Shown here one piece after another: positions 52,594-61,685 of a stretch of 64,000 nucleotides of DNA (within the stretch, counting starts at the first letter, position 1; each line of letters opens with the position of its first letter). The stretch lies in NCBI RefSeq assembly GCF_003342675.1, contig NZ_CP031147.1, positions 161,192 to 225,191 on the forward strand, given 5' to 3'. The notes beneath the pieces were generated by a model, which saw only the letters and a list, made by a program, of their open reading frames with translations, was not told where the DNA came from and ran no database searches. The stretch comes from Haloplanus rubicundus. Lineage in GTDB: Archaea; Halobacteriota; Halobacteria; Halobacteriales; Haloferacaceae. The position numbers and the translations under genes were made by a program.

Positions 52594-55500
52594 TCACCTT
52601 GTAACTCCAGGGTCGTCAGCTGGGTCACTATCGGGACCGTCGCCGAAACTCTCCGTAGCGACGCACTCTTCCAAGATCCACTCTACAGCATCGTTCTCAT
52701 CGTCAGCGACAACCTGCCCTATCGCAGCGTGGTCGCGAACGTCGAGTACCCGATCCCGATAGACGAATCCGGCACTGTCGCCGGATTCGACTAGTGATCG
52801 GTCCCGTCCATCCAAACCGTGGGCGTGGTGGAGACGGATCTGTTCGTCAAGACCGTTTCGGAGACTTCCGTAAGCACTCCTGTAACCCTGCGCGCCAGTA
52901 ACAGGTGCCAAGTTGTCCAAGAAGACGCCGCCGACGAAAGTCACCGTCGCAACATCGCAAGGGTCTCCGAAGTCGAAGTATTGATCGACGAAGTTCCCTC
53001 TTCCCCCGACAGCGTTGACAACCTCCGCCAGAGCGTCATCGGCCGGGAGGTCGCCGCCGTTGTTACCAAACACCGTTCCGAGATGGGCGCGGATGACTCG
53101 GTGACCGTCGTAGGGGATCGGCCCCGCGTTCCCCTCTCCGATCACGTCGCCAGCCGCGAGTCCAACGCGATCGTCGAGATGTTCGAAAGGGTAGACGGTT
53201 GAGTCAAGAAACTCCTCGATAGCCGCTTCGTCTGGATGGTCCGCTTCTGCGAAAGAGTCTTGATGGAGCAGGTGTTTGACGGTGCCCGGCATTCTTCGGA
53301 CATATTGATTTGGGCGTTCGGACAGATTAAGATCTGACCCTGGGGCGGGGTATTCCGACCCTCCAGTACAAACCTCAAATTCGCGTCCCTGTTCTTCGAT
53401 TATCTCTTCGAGCCGCTCCGTTCGGTTGAGGTCTGATTCGATAGCGTCGAGATTGTCCTGGACAGCATTGAGCGTCCGCTCTACCGGGGCCAAGAGCGCC
53501 TCTTCAACTACCTCGCGGAGAGTACCTCCGGAATCACAGAGTTTGCCAATAACCTGCCCAGCCGACGGTGGATCCTGTGAGGCAGAGACGGACGATAGGT
53601 GTTCTCTAAGTTCCATTTGCCAACTGGCGTCGATTCCGGACCACGCAATCTCAGGGCTATCCTCCGCAGACTCTTGAAATTCGCCTACATCTATGTCAGT
53701 CGTGTCTGCCGCACGCTCGGCGGCGCGAATCACGTCGTCGATCGCTTGATCCCGTCTTGCCTCAATCTTCTCACGTGGTCTCTCAAAGATTTGATCGCCG
53801 ACGAAGCGACAGTAGAACTTCCGTTCCGCCTCTTCGGCGGTCGGGATATCGAATAGTTCCGGATCAACCTGCACGTACGCCTGTTCGTACCGTTCTGGCC
53901 AGTCTGAAAAGAATCGTGTGAGGATGTTGCCCTGCTGGTCCAGCCAGGCTGCTCTTGCCTTAACTACCATGTGAGCCGATTCAAGGAGTCGTTCTCGGTT
54001 GAGCGGCTGAATTCCCAGTTTGTTAAGGAGTTCAATAAGTTCGCCGAGCAAGTCCAAGTCCAGCGGCTCCTCCGGAAGTTCGTTTTCATGATTTACCCTC
54101 TCGATCTCGGCGGCGAAAGCGTGGATCAACTCCTTGACGTGATCGAGTAGTTCCTCGATCCGGTCTCGGTGCCGTGCGATCAGTACGAGTGTCTCTATCG
54201 CATCGTGGGTTTCCTCTCGAAATTCCGCAATCCGATGGTCAACCAGTTTCTCGACCTCATGATGGATCCCTTCAACGGCATCCGATCGATCTTGCTGGTC
54301 ATAAAATAGCTGACCCAATTCTTCTTCCCTGTGCTGTAACTCTCTGGGTATGAAGGGATGGTCTCCGTCGGTTGCACGTCGTATACTTTTTCGGTAGACT
54401 GCATCGTCCATCTGGTGGGCTGTTCGGTGGATTCGTGACCGATAGATGATCGCTTTCAGTTCCATGCGTACGACGTCTTGGAGAAGTTGACCGGCGTGGA
54501 ACTCTTGTGGGTCACCCTGTACGGGATTGTTCAAAAGATAATGTCGGAAAGAATTCACCAAGTGCGCAAGCACCTCTCTCTGGTCGTCGTCATCGGTGTT
54601 CGCCTCGGCATCCTCCACAGCCTGTTCGAGTGCGTGAAGCCAGTCGAAGGCCACGCGGTTATCGAGGATCTCAAAGAAGTCACCATCGAGCGTCTCTATG
54701 AGTGAATCGATGCGCCGCCGGAGGTGTATCGTTTTCTGGACTGGGAGATTGGACGTGTCGTCCATCGGTTCTGCAGGCGTCTCTTCGGGCGGTGCAGGCT
54801 GATCGTTCGCGTGTGCGATCACTGGGCCCTGAGCTTCCGGAAACGCTTCGATGATGAACTCAGCCAATTCAAAGTACAAATCGAGTTCCACCTCGAGACG
54901 TTGTTGGCGATTGTGGAGCCAATCGACGGTATCTCCCAGTGTTCGCTGGACCGTTTCGACATTGAAACGCAACACCTGTGGGATCGCGACTGTGAACGGT
55001 GCGTACTGATCGGGGCCTGCCGCCTGGGTTTCATCAAGCATCATCCGATTGCCAGGAACGAGGTTCGCGTGGGTGAGTACGGCATAGGCAATCGCCTCAT
55101 CGAACGACTGGATGTCTGAGAGGTCACCCGGTGTCGGAATGAGCACCACATTCTCGAAGGGATTGTCGTTGGTCAGCGCAAGGTATTCCAATTCTGATAG
55201 CGCCGCATGGGCGTTCGCGCGTACGTGCTCTACGTCGTTAACTTCCGGTAAGATGCCGAATAGAGTGACCGCTGCCCCAGCATTGGTCATACGCCGTGCA
55301 AGGTCGAAAGCGGTCCCCGATCCGAAGCCACCGCCAAGGCCCGCTACGATGGTCACCTTTTGGCCGCGCGTGCTTGGTATGATTTGATCGAGAGGATCGC
55401 CGGAAGTCAGCGCCTCCGCTGCCGGTGGGAGCGCCTTCGCGACCGCTCGCCGACGCATCGTGCCATGCTGAAAACCTTCGGGGAGGTACGTGGGATCATC

Positions 55501-55899
55501 CAGCAACCACCACGTCTCGACTTCAGTTTCTTCGAGTATGGTCTCCGCTATCGGAGACTCGACAAGATCTGTAGGTTCCACATTCTCGTTAGCAAGCTGC
55601 GCCCCCAGATTGATGACTGAAACGACGTCATTGGCCCCTGTATGGAGTCCATCATGTTGTTGATGGACTATTTTATCCAGACGCTCGGTGATCACGTCGG
55701 CGGTCTCGTGATCTCTCGAAAGTTGCCCCGTATCGGCGTCGACGAGGTAGCATGACGGAAATCCCTCAACTGCGGCCGTCCTAGCAATTGACTCGGCTAC
55801 CCACTCCTGGTCAAGAAGCGTCCCGACAACTGCCTTACCGGCCCCGCCGAGTCCCACGAGGATGTCTGGCAAATCTGGGTTCGCTTGATGAACTCCCAT
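52594..55899 (-). CDS. large tubulin/FtsZ-like GTPase
   Basis: 1101 residues. The N-terminal about 320 residues are tubulin-like: strand VGLGGAGKAVV (about 15-25), the tubulin signature LGGGFGSGTA (about 188-197) and strands that alternate with helices as in Tubulin_2 (PF13809). The remaining about 780 residues are largely helical and charged, with coiled-coil parts. This matches the large FtsZ-like families described as likely membrane-remodelling proteins in bacteria and archaea (Makarova and Koonin). It is encoded next to a membrane-anchored Mrr nuclease, 199 bases away. Confidence 0.8.
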   Translation of the reverse strand: MGVHQANPDLPDILVGLGGAGKAVVGTLLDQEWVAESIARTAAVEGFPSCYLVDADTGQLSRDHETADVITERLDKIVHQQHDGLHTGANDVVSVINLGAQLANENVEPTDLVESPIAETILEETEVETWWLLDDPTYLPEGFQHGTMRRRAVAKALPPAAEALTSGDPLDQIIPSTRGQKVTIVAGLGGGFGSGTAFDLARRMTNAGAAVTLFGILPEVNDVEHVRANAHAALSELEYLALTNDNPFENVVLIPTPGDLSDIQSFDEAIAYAVLTHANLVPGNRMMLDETQAAGPDQYAPFTVAIPQVLRFNVETVQRTLGDTVDWLHNRQQRLEVELDLYFELAEFIIEAFPEAQGPVIAHANDQPAPPEETPAEPMDDTSNLPVQKTIHLRRRIDSLIETLDGDFFEILDNRVAFDWLHALEQAVEDAEANTDDDDQREVLAHLVNSFRHYLLNNPVQGDPQEFHAGQLLQDVVRMELKAIIYRSRIHRTAHQMDDAVYRKSIRRATDGDHPFIPRELQHREEELGQLFYDQQDRSDAVEGIHHEVEKLVDHRIAEFREETHDAIETLVLIARHRDRIEELLDHVKELIHAFAAEIERVNHENELPEEPLDLDLLGELIELLNKLGIQPLNRERLLESAHMVVKARAAWLDQQGNILTRFFSDWPERYEQAYVQVDPELFDIPTAEEAERKFYCRFVGDQIFERPREKIEARRDQAIDDVIRAAERAADTTDIDVGEFQESAEDSPEIAWSGIDASWQMELREHLSSVSASQDPPSAGQVIGKLCDSGGTLREVVEEALLAPVERTLNAVQDNLDAIESDLNRTERLEEIIEEQGREFEVCTGGSEYPAPGSDLNLSERPNQYVRRMPGTVKHLLHQDSFAEADHPDEAAIEEFLDSTVYPFEHLDDRVGLAAGDVIGEGNAGPIPYDGHRVIRAHLGTVFGNNGGDLPADDALAEVVNAVGGRGNFVDQYFDFGDPCDVATVTFVGGVFLDNLAPVTGAQGYRSAYGSLRNGLDEQIRLHHAHGLDGRDRSLVESGDSAGFVYRDRVLDVRDHAAIGQVVADDENDAVEWILEECVATESFGDGPDSDPADDPGVTR

Positions 55900-55908
55900 A
55901 GTATCAGA

Positions 55909-55928
55909 TTTTTATTGATCGATAAAAA
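55909..55928. promoter_or_regulatory. AT-rich inverted repeat at the tubulin-like promoter
   Basis: TTTTTAT (55909-55915) and ATAAAAA (55922-55928) are inverted 7-bp arms around TGATCG, 10 bases upstream of the tubulin-like start. They probably include the TATA element, but the symmetry would also suit a regulator. Confidence 0.45.
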
Positions 55929-56098
55929 ACATACGTAGGGTCCGTGTCGGTCGCGTTGGATCGGGAGTTCGATAGCGCTACGTTCTAATCGCCTGTGATG
56001 CACCATCCTCGGACCTCCCTCCGTCCGCGATTCTAAGATGTTAGATGACGGTCACGACGATGTCGTCGTGCCTTTATGAATACTCGACGCTGCCCAAT

Positions 56099-57940
56099 TT
56101 ATTCCACGATAGTATGCCTAACAGCTAACCATTCGATGACGAGAATTATCACATATGTGATTACACTAAGCGCCACCGCTCCGTACCCAACTAATTCGGG
56201 CCGGAGTACATACTCCATTTGAGGTGCCCCTGTTGATCGAGCAACTGCATACGCTACCCCTACGAGTACGAACGAACCGCCTCCAATCATGAGTAGTGAT
56301 ATGCGGAGGGATCTGTTTCGGGATTTTACGATAAACCAAGCTATCCCTCCGACTAATACCATCATCCACAGCAACAGAATATCGGACCCGACGATGATTT
56401 CGGATGGAATCCCACCGATAGTATGTCCGATTAAAAATAAATACCCGATCAGGACACCTCCTGCTACTACTCCCAGTACTCCCCCTCGATATATCCGAAC
56501 GGACGAGTCCACTCCTACTGCACAAATACCACAGCTGAATAGTACTCTCGTCACTGGATCCATTAGTTCCAACATCGGGTGGGAAGGGCCAAAAGCCGCG
56601 AGGGATACTGCTAATGCCACACTCATACTCCCTAACATACCAAGGATCGTCAGCGGCTCGTGTACCGCTCTATACGAATTTGAGACGTCTTCGAGAGCCC
56701 AACTTCGGGGAGTTCCCAAGCGTCCGACGATACTGGTGTAAATAAAGAATCCGACGCTACCGAGGAGTGGCAGCAAAAATACTGACAACGGCGGATACAT
56801 CGTTGAGGAACCGTTCCAAACTGCGAAGGGGATGAATAGTGGAACTGCGTATCCGAGGCGTAAGATCTCGGCTACCGATAGCGAGCGCAGCAGCGTTGAG
56901 ATGAAGATGCCGCCGAGACTCGTGACTGCTCCGGACAGTAGTAAGGTGAACACGATGGAGGTCCCGGATCTGTTGAGCGCTCCCACTGCGGCGGCGAGCA
57001 TCGCGGCCGCTCCCAACATCGTGATTACAAACCAGCGGTCGGTGACCGGTCTATCTTTCCTGAGAGAGGGCGATATGCCGGTAAGCGGGACAGCTGACCG
57101 TGATTCAAGTTTCCAATTGACCAAGGGCGTCTCCAGCCATCTGAAGCCGCGTTCGACCATCGTTTCTCCCTTCCTCTTGAGGCGATTTTCGAAGGTCCTC
57201 TTTCTATTTCCCTCCTGCTCGTCGCTCTCCTCGGAGTGCAATACTGGGTCGAATCCTTGGAGCCGCAAACCCGTTCGTTCCAGACGTGTCCGAGCTGTGG
57301 TTCCCGCCTCTCCGAGCTCTTTCAGTCCAGTGCCTACTTTGAGGCACGTATCACCTAGTACTTCAGTAAGTCCTTGTTTTATATGCTCAGTCGTCTTTCT
57401 GGACTCTCGGTGCGAGAGCCATTTCGATATCTCCCGTGCGTCTATGCCAAGCTCGTTGCGGTACCGCCAGTAGAACTCTATGCTGGCATGGTTTTCGATC
57501 AGACTTCTTAACCCGAAGCAATTTACTAACCGAACACCCAACTCTTCGGCTCGATCACGTGCAGGAGCAGTAAACTGTCCTGTAGTGACAATAAGTCCCT
57601 CGTCGGCTCCAACTTGGTACTTCATAGCGAAGTACTGTTGGATCTCTGGACCACCGACCGTGCTCGAGTCACCGTATCGCTTTACTTGTATCGCTTTTGT
57701 TGCCCCAATAGGACCCCTTTTACGGGCAAGCACGTCGATACCAGCGTCTCCAGAAAATGACCGAACAGAAGTGCGATAGCCCATTTCCTCCCACAGATCA
57801 GCGACAAAATGTTCGAATCGATCGTCATCCATCTTTCGCATGGAATGGAGCGATGGCGTTGGTGCAATCTTGTCGGAAGCGTCTGTCAACAGCCAATTGA
57901 GACCGGTTGATACTGTCAATATATTTGGCATATGTCTCAT
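56099..57940 (-). CDS. Mrr-type nuclease with C-terminal membrane domain
   Basis: 613 residues. Residues about 38-150 are an Mrr PD-(D/E)xK domain: the catalytic Asp69 (DAGIDV) and the Q85-V-K87 motif (AIQVKRYG), then GLIVTTGQFTAPA. After a charged helix-rich linker the C-terminal about 280 residues hold roughly eight membrane helices. The start at 57940 or 57931 is near a perfect inverted repeat. The arrangement parallels the Mrr-zinc-ribbon-membrane protein at 11054-12418. Possibly restricts incoming DNA at the membrane. Confidence 0.82.
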   Translation of the reverse strand: MRHMPNILTVSTGLNWLLTDASDKIAPTPSLHSMRKMDDDRFEHFVADLWEEMGYRTSVRSFSGDAGIDVLARKRGPIGATKAIQVKRYGDSSTVGGPEIQQYFAMKYQVGADEGLIVTTGQFTAPARDRAEELGVRLVNCFGLRSLIENHASIEFYWRYRNELGIDAREISKWLSHRESRKTTEHIKQGLTEVLGDTCLKVGTGLKELGEAGTTARTRLERTGLRLQGFDPVLHSEESDEQEGNRKRTFENRLKRKGETMVERGFRWLETPLVNWKLESRSAVPLTGISPSLRKDRPVTDRWFVITMLGAAAMLAAAVGALNRSGTSIVFTLLLSGAVTSLGGIFISTLLRSLSVAEILRLGYAVPLFIPFAVWNGSSTMYPPLSVFLLPLLGSVGFFIYTSIVGRLGTPRSWALEDVSNSYRAVHEPLTILGMLGSMSVALAVSLAAFGPSHPMLELMDPVTRVLFSCGICAVGVDSSVRIYRGGVLGVVAGGVLIGYLFLIGHTIGGIPSEIIVGSDILLLWMMVLVGGIAWFIVKSRNRSLRISLLMIGGGSFVLVGVAYAVARSTGAPQMEYVLRPELVGYGAVALSVITYVIILVIEWLAVRHTIVE

Positions 57941-57941
57941 T

Positions 57942-57960
57942 CAGTATGTTAAGCATACTG
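57942..57960. promoter_or_regulatory. perfect inverted repeat at the Mrr gene start
   Basis: CAGTATG (57942-57948) and CATACTG (57954-57960) with a TTAAG spacer lie directly before the Mrr gene start codon at 57940. Candidate operator. The gap 57961-58176 is AT-rich without a gene. Confidence 0.5.
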
Positions 57961-58176
57961 CTCAAACGTCACTACAAATACTATTTTCACGCGGGAGATT
58001 GACTATTTTATTCTATTCCGTTCAGTTCGGATGAAAACTATAACGGACTATCGCACCACGCAAGGATCTCACCGGACTGTAATCAGTCGGTGTCTCCTCT
58101 TCTATTTCTATTAATATAAATAGTATAACAATTTCTTATAGTAATTCTGTCTGCGCGGAAAAAGCAGCCTTTACTC

Positions 58177-58491
58177 CTAAATCATATAGATATATAATGA
58201 ATTTGAATACTCACGATCTAATTTCGCGGCCACAAACGAGCGGGGGAACGCAGGTACGTCACGCTCGGAAAGAACCTTCGCAACCGGTAGTGTCTCGTTG
58301 CCCTCGTAGATGAGTACATATTCGCTCGTCGCGTGGGGACGGTCGTCGACCAGTAGGTTCAGGGATCTATGGAGCCCCTTCAAGGGATTCAGATCGCTTG
58401 GCTCCCTCGATAGCGCTCTGTCGATCCTCCGAACAGTGCCGACGCGTAGCCGCTCATCCCCCATACCATCAATGACTTCCACATCGAACAC
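58177..58491 (-). CDS. small hypothetical protein
   Basis: 104 residues. Alternating short strands and helices (DERLRVGTVRRIDRAL, YVLIYEGNETLPVAKVL) with no recognised motif. It overlaps the UPF0212 gene on the opposite strand by 20 bases at their 5' ends. A conserved-looking compact protein; function unknown. Confidence 0.55.
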   Translation of the reverse strand: MFDVEVIDGMGDERLRVGTVRRIDRALSREPSDLNPLKGLHRSLNLLVDDRPHATSEYVLIYEGNETLPVAKVLSERDVPAFPRSFVAAKLDREYSNSLYIYMI

Positions 58492-58831
58492 GGATTGGTA
58501 CGAAGTGTCCTTCTCGGTCCCGTGGATTATTCACGGGGCTGCTACTGCACAAGATGCGATTAACATCGCCGTCGCCGAACTCGGCAAGCGCGTCGCCGAG
58601 GCTGATGGTCCGATTCGAAACGCTGATATCTCGGTGCAGTCGGTTCCCTGCAACGCGTGTGGGAACGAGATGAACGTTGCAACGGTCGTCTCGGGCGAAG
58701 CTCTCGTCGGTCTGCTCCTCACCGTTGAAGTGCAGGCACGTTCCCCAAAGAAAAGCGGGCTCGTGGGGCAACGCGAACTCGGCCCGCTCCTTCCGGATAC
58801 TCCCCTTCGACTCGTTCAGACGCCGCGATGA
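58472..58831 (+). CDS. UPF0212/DUF555 protein
   Basis: 119 residues from ATG 58472. The pattern of a beta-alpha start (WYEVSFSVPWIIHGA, AINIAVAELGKRVAE), a CNACG zinc-ligand-like motif, LVGLLLTVEVQA and LGPLLPDTPLRLV matches haloarchaeal UPF0212 proteins, of unknown function. Only one Cys pair is present. 5' end overlaps a minus-strand gene. Confidence 0.75.
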   Translation: MTSTSNTDWYEVSFSVPWIIHGAATAQDAINIAVAELGKRVAEADGPIRNADISVQSVPCNACGNEMNVATVVSGEALVGLLLTVEVQARSPKKSGLVGQRELGPLLPDTPLRLVQTPR

Positions 58832-58853
58832 CCGGCGACGGTGGACAGGCTCG

Positions 58854-59360
58854 TCATTGCTTGAGGACTTCGGCAAACGCGAAGTTCTCGCGAACTGTCG
58901 TGATTCGAACCAACGGTTGCTGACCAATCTCCGTATCGGAGACAAACACGACGTATCCGGGGCCGACTCTGGCGATTCCGTCACCCTTGTCTCCGACATC
59001 CTCAATCTGGAGACGGCGCTCCTCGCCCTCAGCCACTGGCGGTTGATCAGGACGCTCTTCGGGCGATACCGACGGATCGGCACTCGCCGACTGCATTTGA
59101 TCGGTCGGCTGCGATGTCTCCGGGTCGGGTCCACTGTGCGTAGACCGTTCGAGATCGGGCTTGTGCTCCGCCGTCTTCGGAGTTCCTGCGGGCGTAGTTT
59201 CGGAGGCTGTCGCCGGGCCGGGATACAATCCTACGCGATAGGTTTCTCCAGCATCGAGTGTTCCGAGTTCGACTTCCTGTTTTGGAACCGTGACAACGTA
59301 TTCTCCGCCTCTGTCCTCGACGCGAGCGGTGCACAGACACAACGGGATGGGTGAATCCAT
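58854..59360 (-). CDS. TRAM-domain protein with AbrB-like N-terminus
   Basis: 168 residues. N-terminal EYVVTVPKQEVELGTLDAGETYRV in pieces resembles the small beta unit found at the start of haloarchaeal TRAM proteins. After an acidic linker the TRAM domain (about 105-165: IEDVGDKGDGIARVG, YVVFVSDTEIGQ, VRENFAFAEV) is complete. TRAM proteins bind RNA and act as archaeal RNA chaperones. Convergent with the UPF0212 gene (22-base gap). Confidence 0.85.
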   Translation of the reverse strand: MDSPIPLCLCTARVEDRGGEYVVTVPKQEVELGTLDAGETYRVGLYPGPATASETTPAGTPKTAEHKPDLERSTHSGPDPETSQPTDQMQSASADPSVSPEERPDQPPVAEGEERRLQIEDVGDKGDGIARVGPGYVVFVSDTEIGQQPLVRITTVRENFAFAEVLKQ

Positions 59361-59579
59361 TGATGCCCGCGTTTACACTCGCTGCCTATATCATCATCAG
59401 GTTATCTCGCGTTCTGAAGTTCTTCTCCACGGTCGATATGACGCAGTCCGAATCTACAGTCTTCAGTGATGGAATAGCTCGGTGGTGCGCTATGAAAAGG
59501 GGGTCTAGAGTTCTGAGTCTCGGAGAGAGACTCGCCGTGCTACGGATCGCTACCAGTCGTCGGCTTCATCGTCACACCA

Positions 59580-61349
59580 TCACCGAACACCGTCCATACG
59601 ATTGCTCTGGCCGCCGGTCGGTCGCTCAATAATCGTGAGCGTACTGTCTCGGCGTGTCTCGAACGTCGGGTTGCCGTCGTACCATCGCTTCACAACGTCT
59701 TCACAGCGAACAACGTCACCTTCGCACAACTCGGGGAAGCGGTGGGAACGGATGAGCGTCCGGCCGTCATCAGTCGGGTCGGGCATCGGTCGCGTCTCGT
59801 CCCATTCGCTCTTCTCCCAGATGGCAAACTTCATCATGCCAGTGTCGTCGCCCAGCAGACCAGCTTGCTTGATCGCCGGGTGGGTGTTCTCGAACAACCG
59901 GAGGATCGTCCCCTGGGTCGAGAATCGCCCACGCGTTGCGTCGACGGGCGTGTACCGAACGTTGCCGACCGTCAGGACGTTCCGTGGGTCAGTCGTCTCG
60001 GCATCGGCCTGTCTCAGCAGGGCCTGCGTTGGCTCGGCGCCGTCATGGAGGCGGTTCGCAAGCGCGATCGCCAGCGTCAACCGTGATTTGCGTATCTCGA
60101 CCACTCGGTCGAACTCGTCGCTCAGCAGTCGGTCTACCATCCGGGAGACTCGGTCGTGCTGCTCGGCGGTGAGTTCGGTGAGCGGTCGAATCCGCGTGCG
60201 ATAGCGCTCGGCTTGGCGCGTTGCTCGCGCGGCTGCGAGTTTGGCGCTGGATGGCCTGGTCGCGGCGTATTCGTCGTACCGATTGGCCAGCCACTTCGCG
60301 TGTCCCACGAGTTCGACATCACCTGCTTCCATCTCCGGATCGGTCCGGGCAGTCAGGATTCCGTCGGTGACGCGGCGTCTCTCGGCGGCGACGGCAAGGG
60401 AATGCTCGATCGATTCGAGTGAACTCCGCGCAAACTGTTCGGGCTCTGCGAACAGTTCACCGAGTGGGGTGAGTCGCCCATCGGGCGTCTGCACCTCCAA
60501 CTCGGCCGTCGGGACTCCCTTGGTCGCATCGTCGAGCGTCGGGTCGGTCGGGATGTCGAACGCACGGAGACGGCGCAAGCGCGCCTGTTCGGCGGCCGGC
60601 AACGTCTCGAGCAACTCGTGATCGATCCCATCGACGTGGGCTTCCGAGCGGACGCGAGCTGGCCAGGGCGAGCTGCGGCGACTCGTGGCAGACTCCGGCG
60701 TCGTGGCCGGAGCTGTCCGGGTCGTCCTCGGTTCGAGGCCACTCGCAACACCGATCATGCGCTCACCACTCGGGTCGACGAGCGTCGGACCCGCCGTGTG
60801 GTCGTATTCAATCGCGAACGTTGCGCGTTGCTCACCGGACTGTTCGGCGAACAGGAAGCTGGCGTTCGTGCCAGTCGCTGCGGCGATGTCTCCAGCCCTG
60901 TCAGGGTTGTAGAGCGTGTCGCCGGGCGTCCAGTTGGCGTCGATGCGGCTCGCGGCGAGTCGCCCAGTCGGGGCAACCACCGGGTCGCCGTCAGCGGTGT
61001 GTCCGTAGACGCCGTCGACGGGTTCCGTCCGGGAGCCGTACTCGCCTTTCGAGGCGGTCCGTTCGGTGTACGCCAGCGACGCGTCGACTGCCGTCCCGTC
61101 GGTCGCGGTGCTCGTCGGCGACTCGTTGTCATCGTTGACCAGTGCGTGCAGCAATCCCGAGAGCGCCCGAACCAGTGCGGAGCGATCCTCTGGGACGTCG
61201 GCACGCTCCCCGTGTGTCCGGTCGGGCCGGACCTGTTGGAATGGTGTGTCGGTCGGCCGCGTGCAAGCGGTCGCATCTGTCGTGTTCGGTTCTGTCAGCG
61301 TGTCTGTCGTGCCCGATAACTTCTTATCAGGTTGGTTGCTACTATTCAT
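59580..61349 (-). CDS. large protein with C-terminal OB-fold
   Basis: 589 residues. The N-terminal about 100 residues are disordered and acidic. A middle segment has a Thr/Gly-rich beta repeat (SRIDANWTPGDTL) and a helical part with many Ala/Arg residues (ATRQAERYRTRIRPL). The C-terminal about 150 residues carry an OB-fold (AGLLGDDTGMMKFAIWEKSE) nearly parallel to the RPA protein at 41611 (VGLLGDESGRLKFVKWES). Likely binds nucleic acid. It is divergent from TFB, and the shared inverted repeat lies between them. Confidence 0.7.
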   Translation of the reverse strand: MNSSNQPDKKLSGTTDTLTEPNTTDATACTRPTDTPFQQVRPDRTHGERADVPEDRSALVRALSGLLHALVNDDNESPTSTATDGTAVDASLAYTERTASKGEYGSRTEPVDGVYGHTADGDPVVAPTGRLAASRIDANWTPGDTLYNPDRAGDIAAATGTNASFLFAEQSGEQRATFAIEYDHTAGPTLVDPSGERMIGVASGLEPRTTRTAPATTPESATSRRSSPWPARVRSEAHVDGIDHELLETLPAAEQARLRRLRAFDIPTDPTLDDATKGVPTAELEVQTPDGRLTPLGELFAEPEQFARSSLESIEHSLAVAAERRRVTDGILTARTDPEMEAGDVELVGHAKWLANRYDEYAATRPSSAKLAAARATRQAERYRTRIRPLTELTAEQHDRVSRMVDRLLSDEFDRVVEIRKSRLTLAIALANRLHDGAEPTQALLRQADAETTDPRNVLTVGNVRYTPVDATRGRFSTQGTILRLFENTHPAIKQAGLLGDDTGMMKFAIWEKSEWDETRPMPDPTDDGRTLIRSHRFPELCEGDVVRCEDVVKRWYDGNPTFETRRDSTLTIIERPTGGQSNRMDGVR

Positions 61350-61508
61350 TGGATTACCTAATCCATTCGTGAGGCTCTAGTCCAGCCTCACACTCTACTC
61401 CCCGTAGCGGCGCTTAGGTGTATCGCCGGTAGAGGGATCAGAACGCGTGTTTTCGAGATTTCACCCACATATTCCCCACAACTGTTTCGGCCGAGTCTCC
61501 GTCGGCTC

Positions 61509-61553
61509 GTAGTTACCCCACGTTTCCCAGACTCTCCCTTGTGGGGTAACTAC
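61509..61553. promoter_or_regulatory. 13-bp inverted repeat, 19-bp spacer, in the OB-protein/TFB divergent region
   Basis: GTAGTTACCCCAC (61509-61521) and GTGGGGTAACTAC (61541-61553) are perfect inverted arms with a 19-bp spacer. The same arm core and spacer occur at 2274-2314. The 336-base gap 61350-61685 holds this and the promoters of the genes on either side; no gene seen. Confidence 0.75.
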
Positions 61554-61685
61554 AGGCCGGCCGATGTCGCCATCACCGAAGGCGTGGAGAGTCAGCTATC
61601 GAAGAACGCGTGCAGCCGCGACTGATTTAGCATCTACAACGGGGTGCGGGGAACCGGCTGGGTAGTGTCGGTCCCTGTCTAAACC

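Noticed and set aside
60618..61319. 233-codon plus-strand frame
   Set aside because: Antisense of the OB-fold gene with Arg/Gly-biased residues; no ribosome-binding site or motif.
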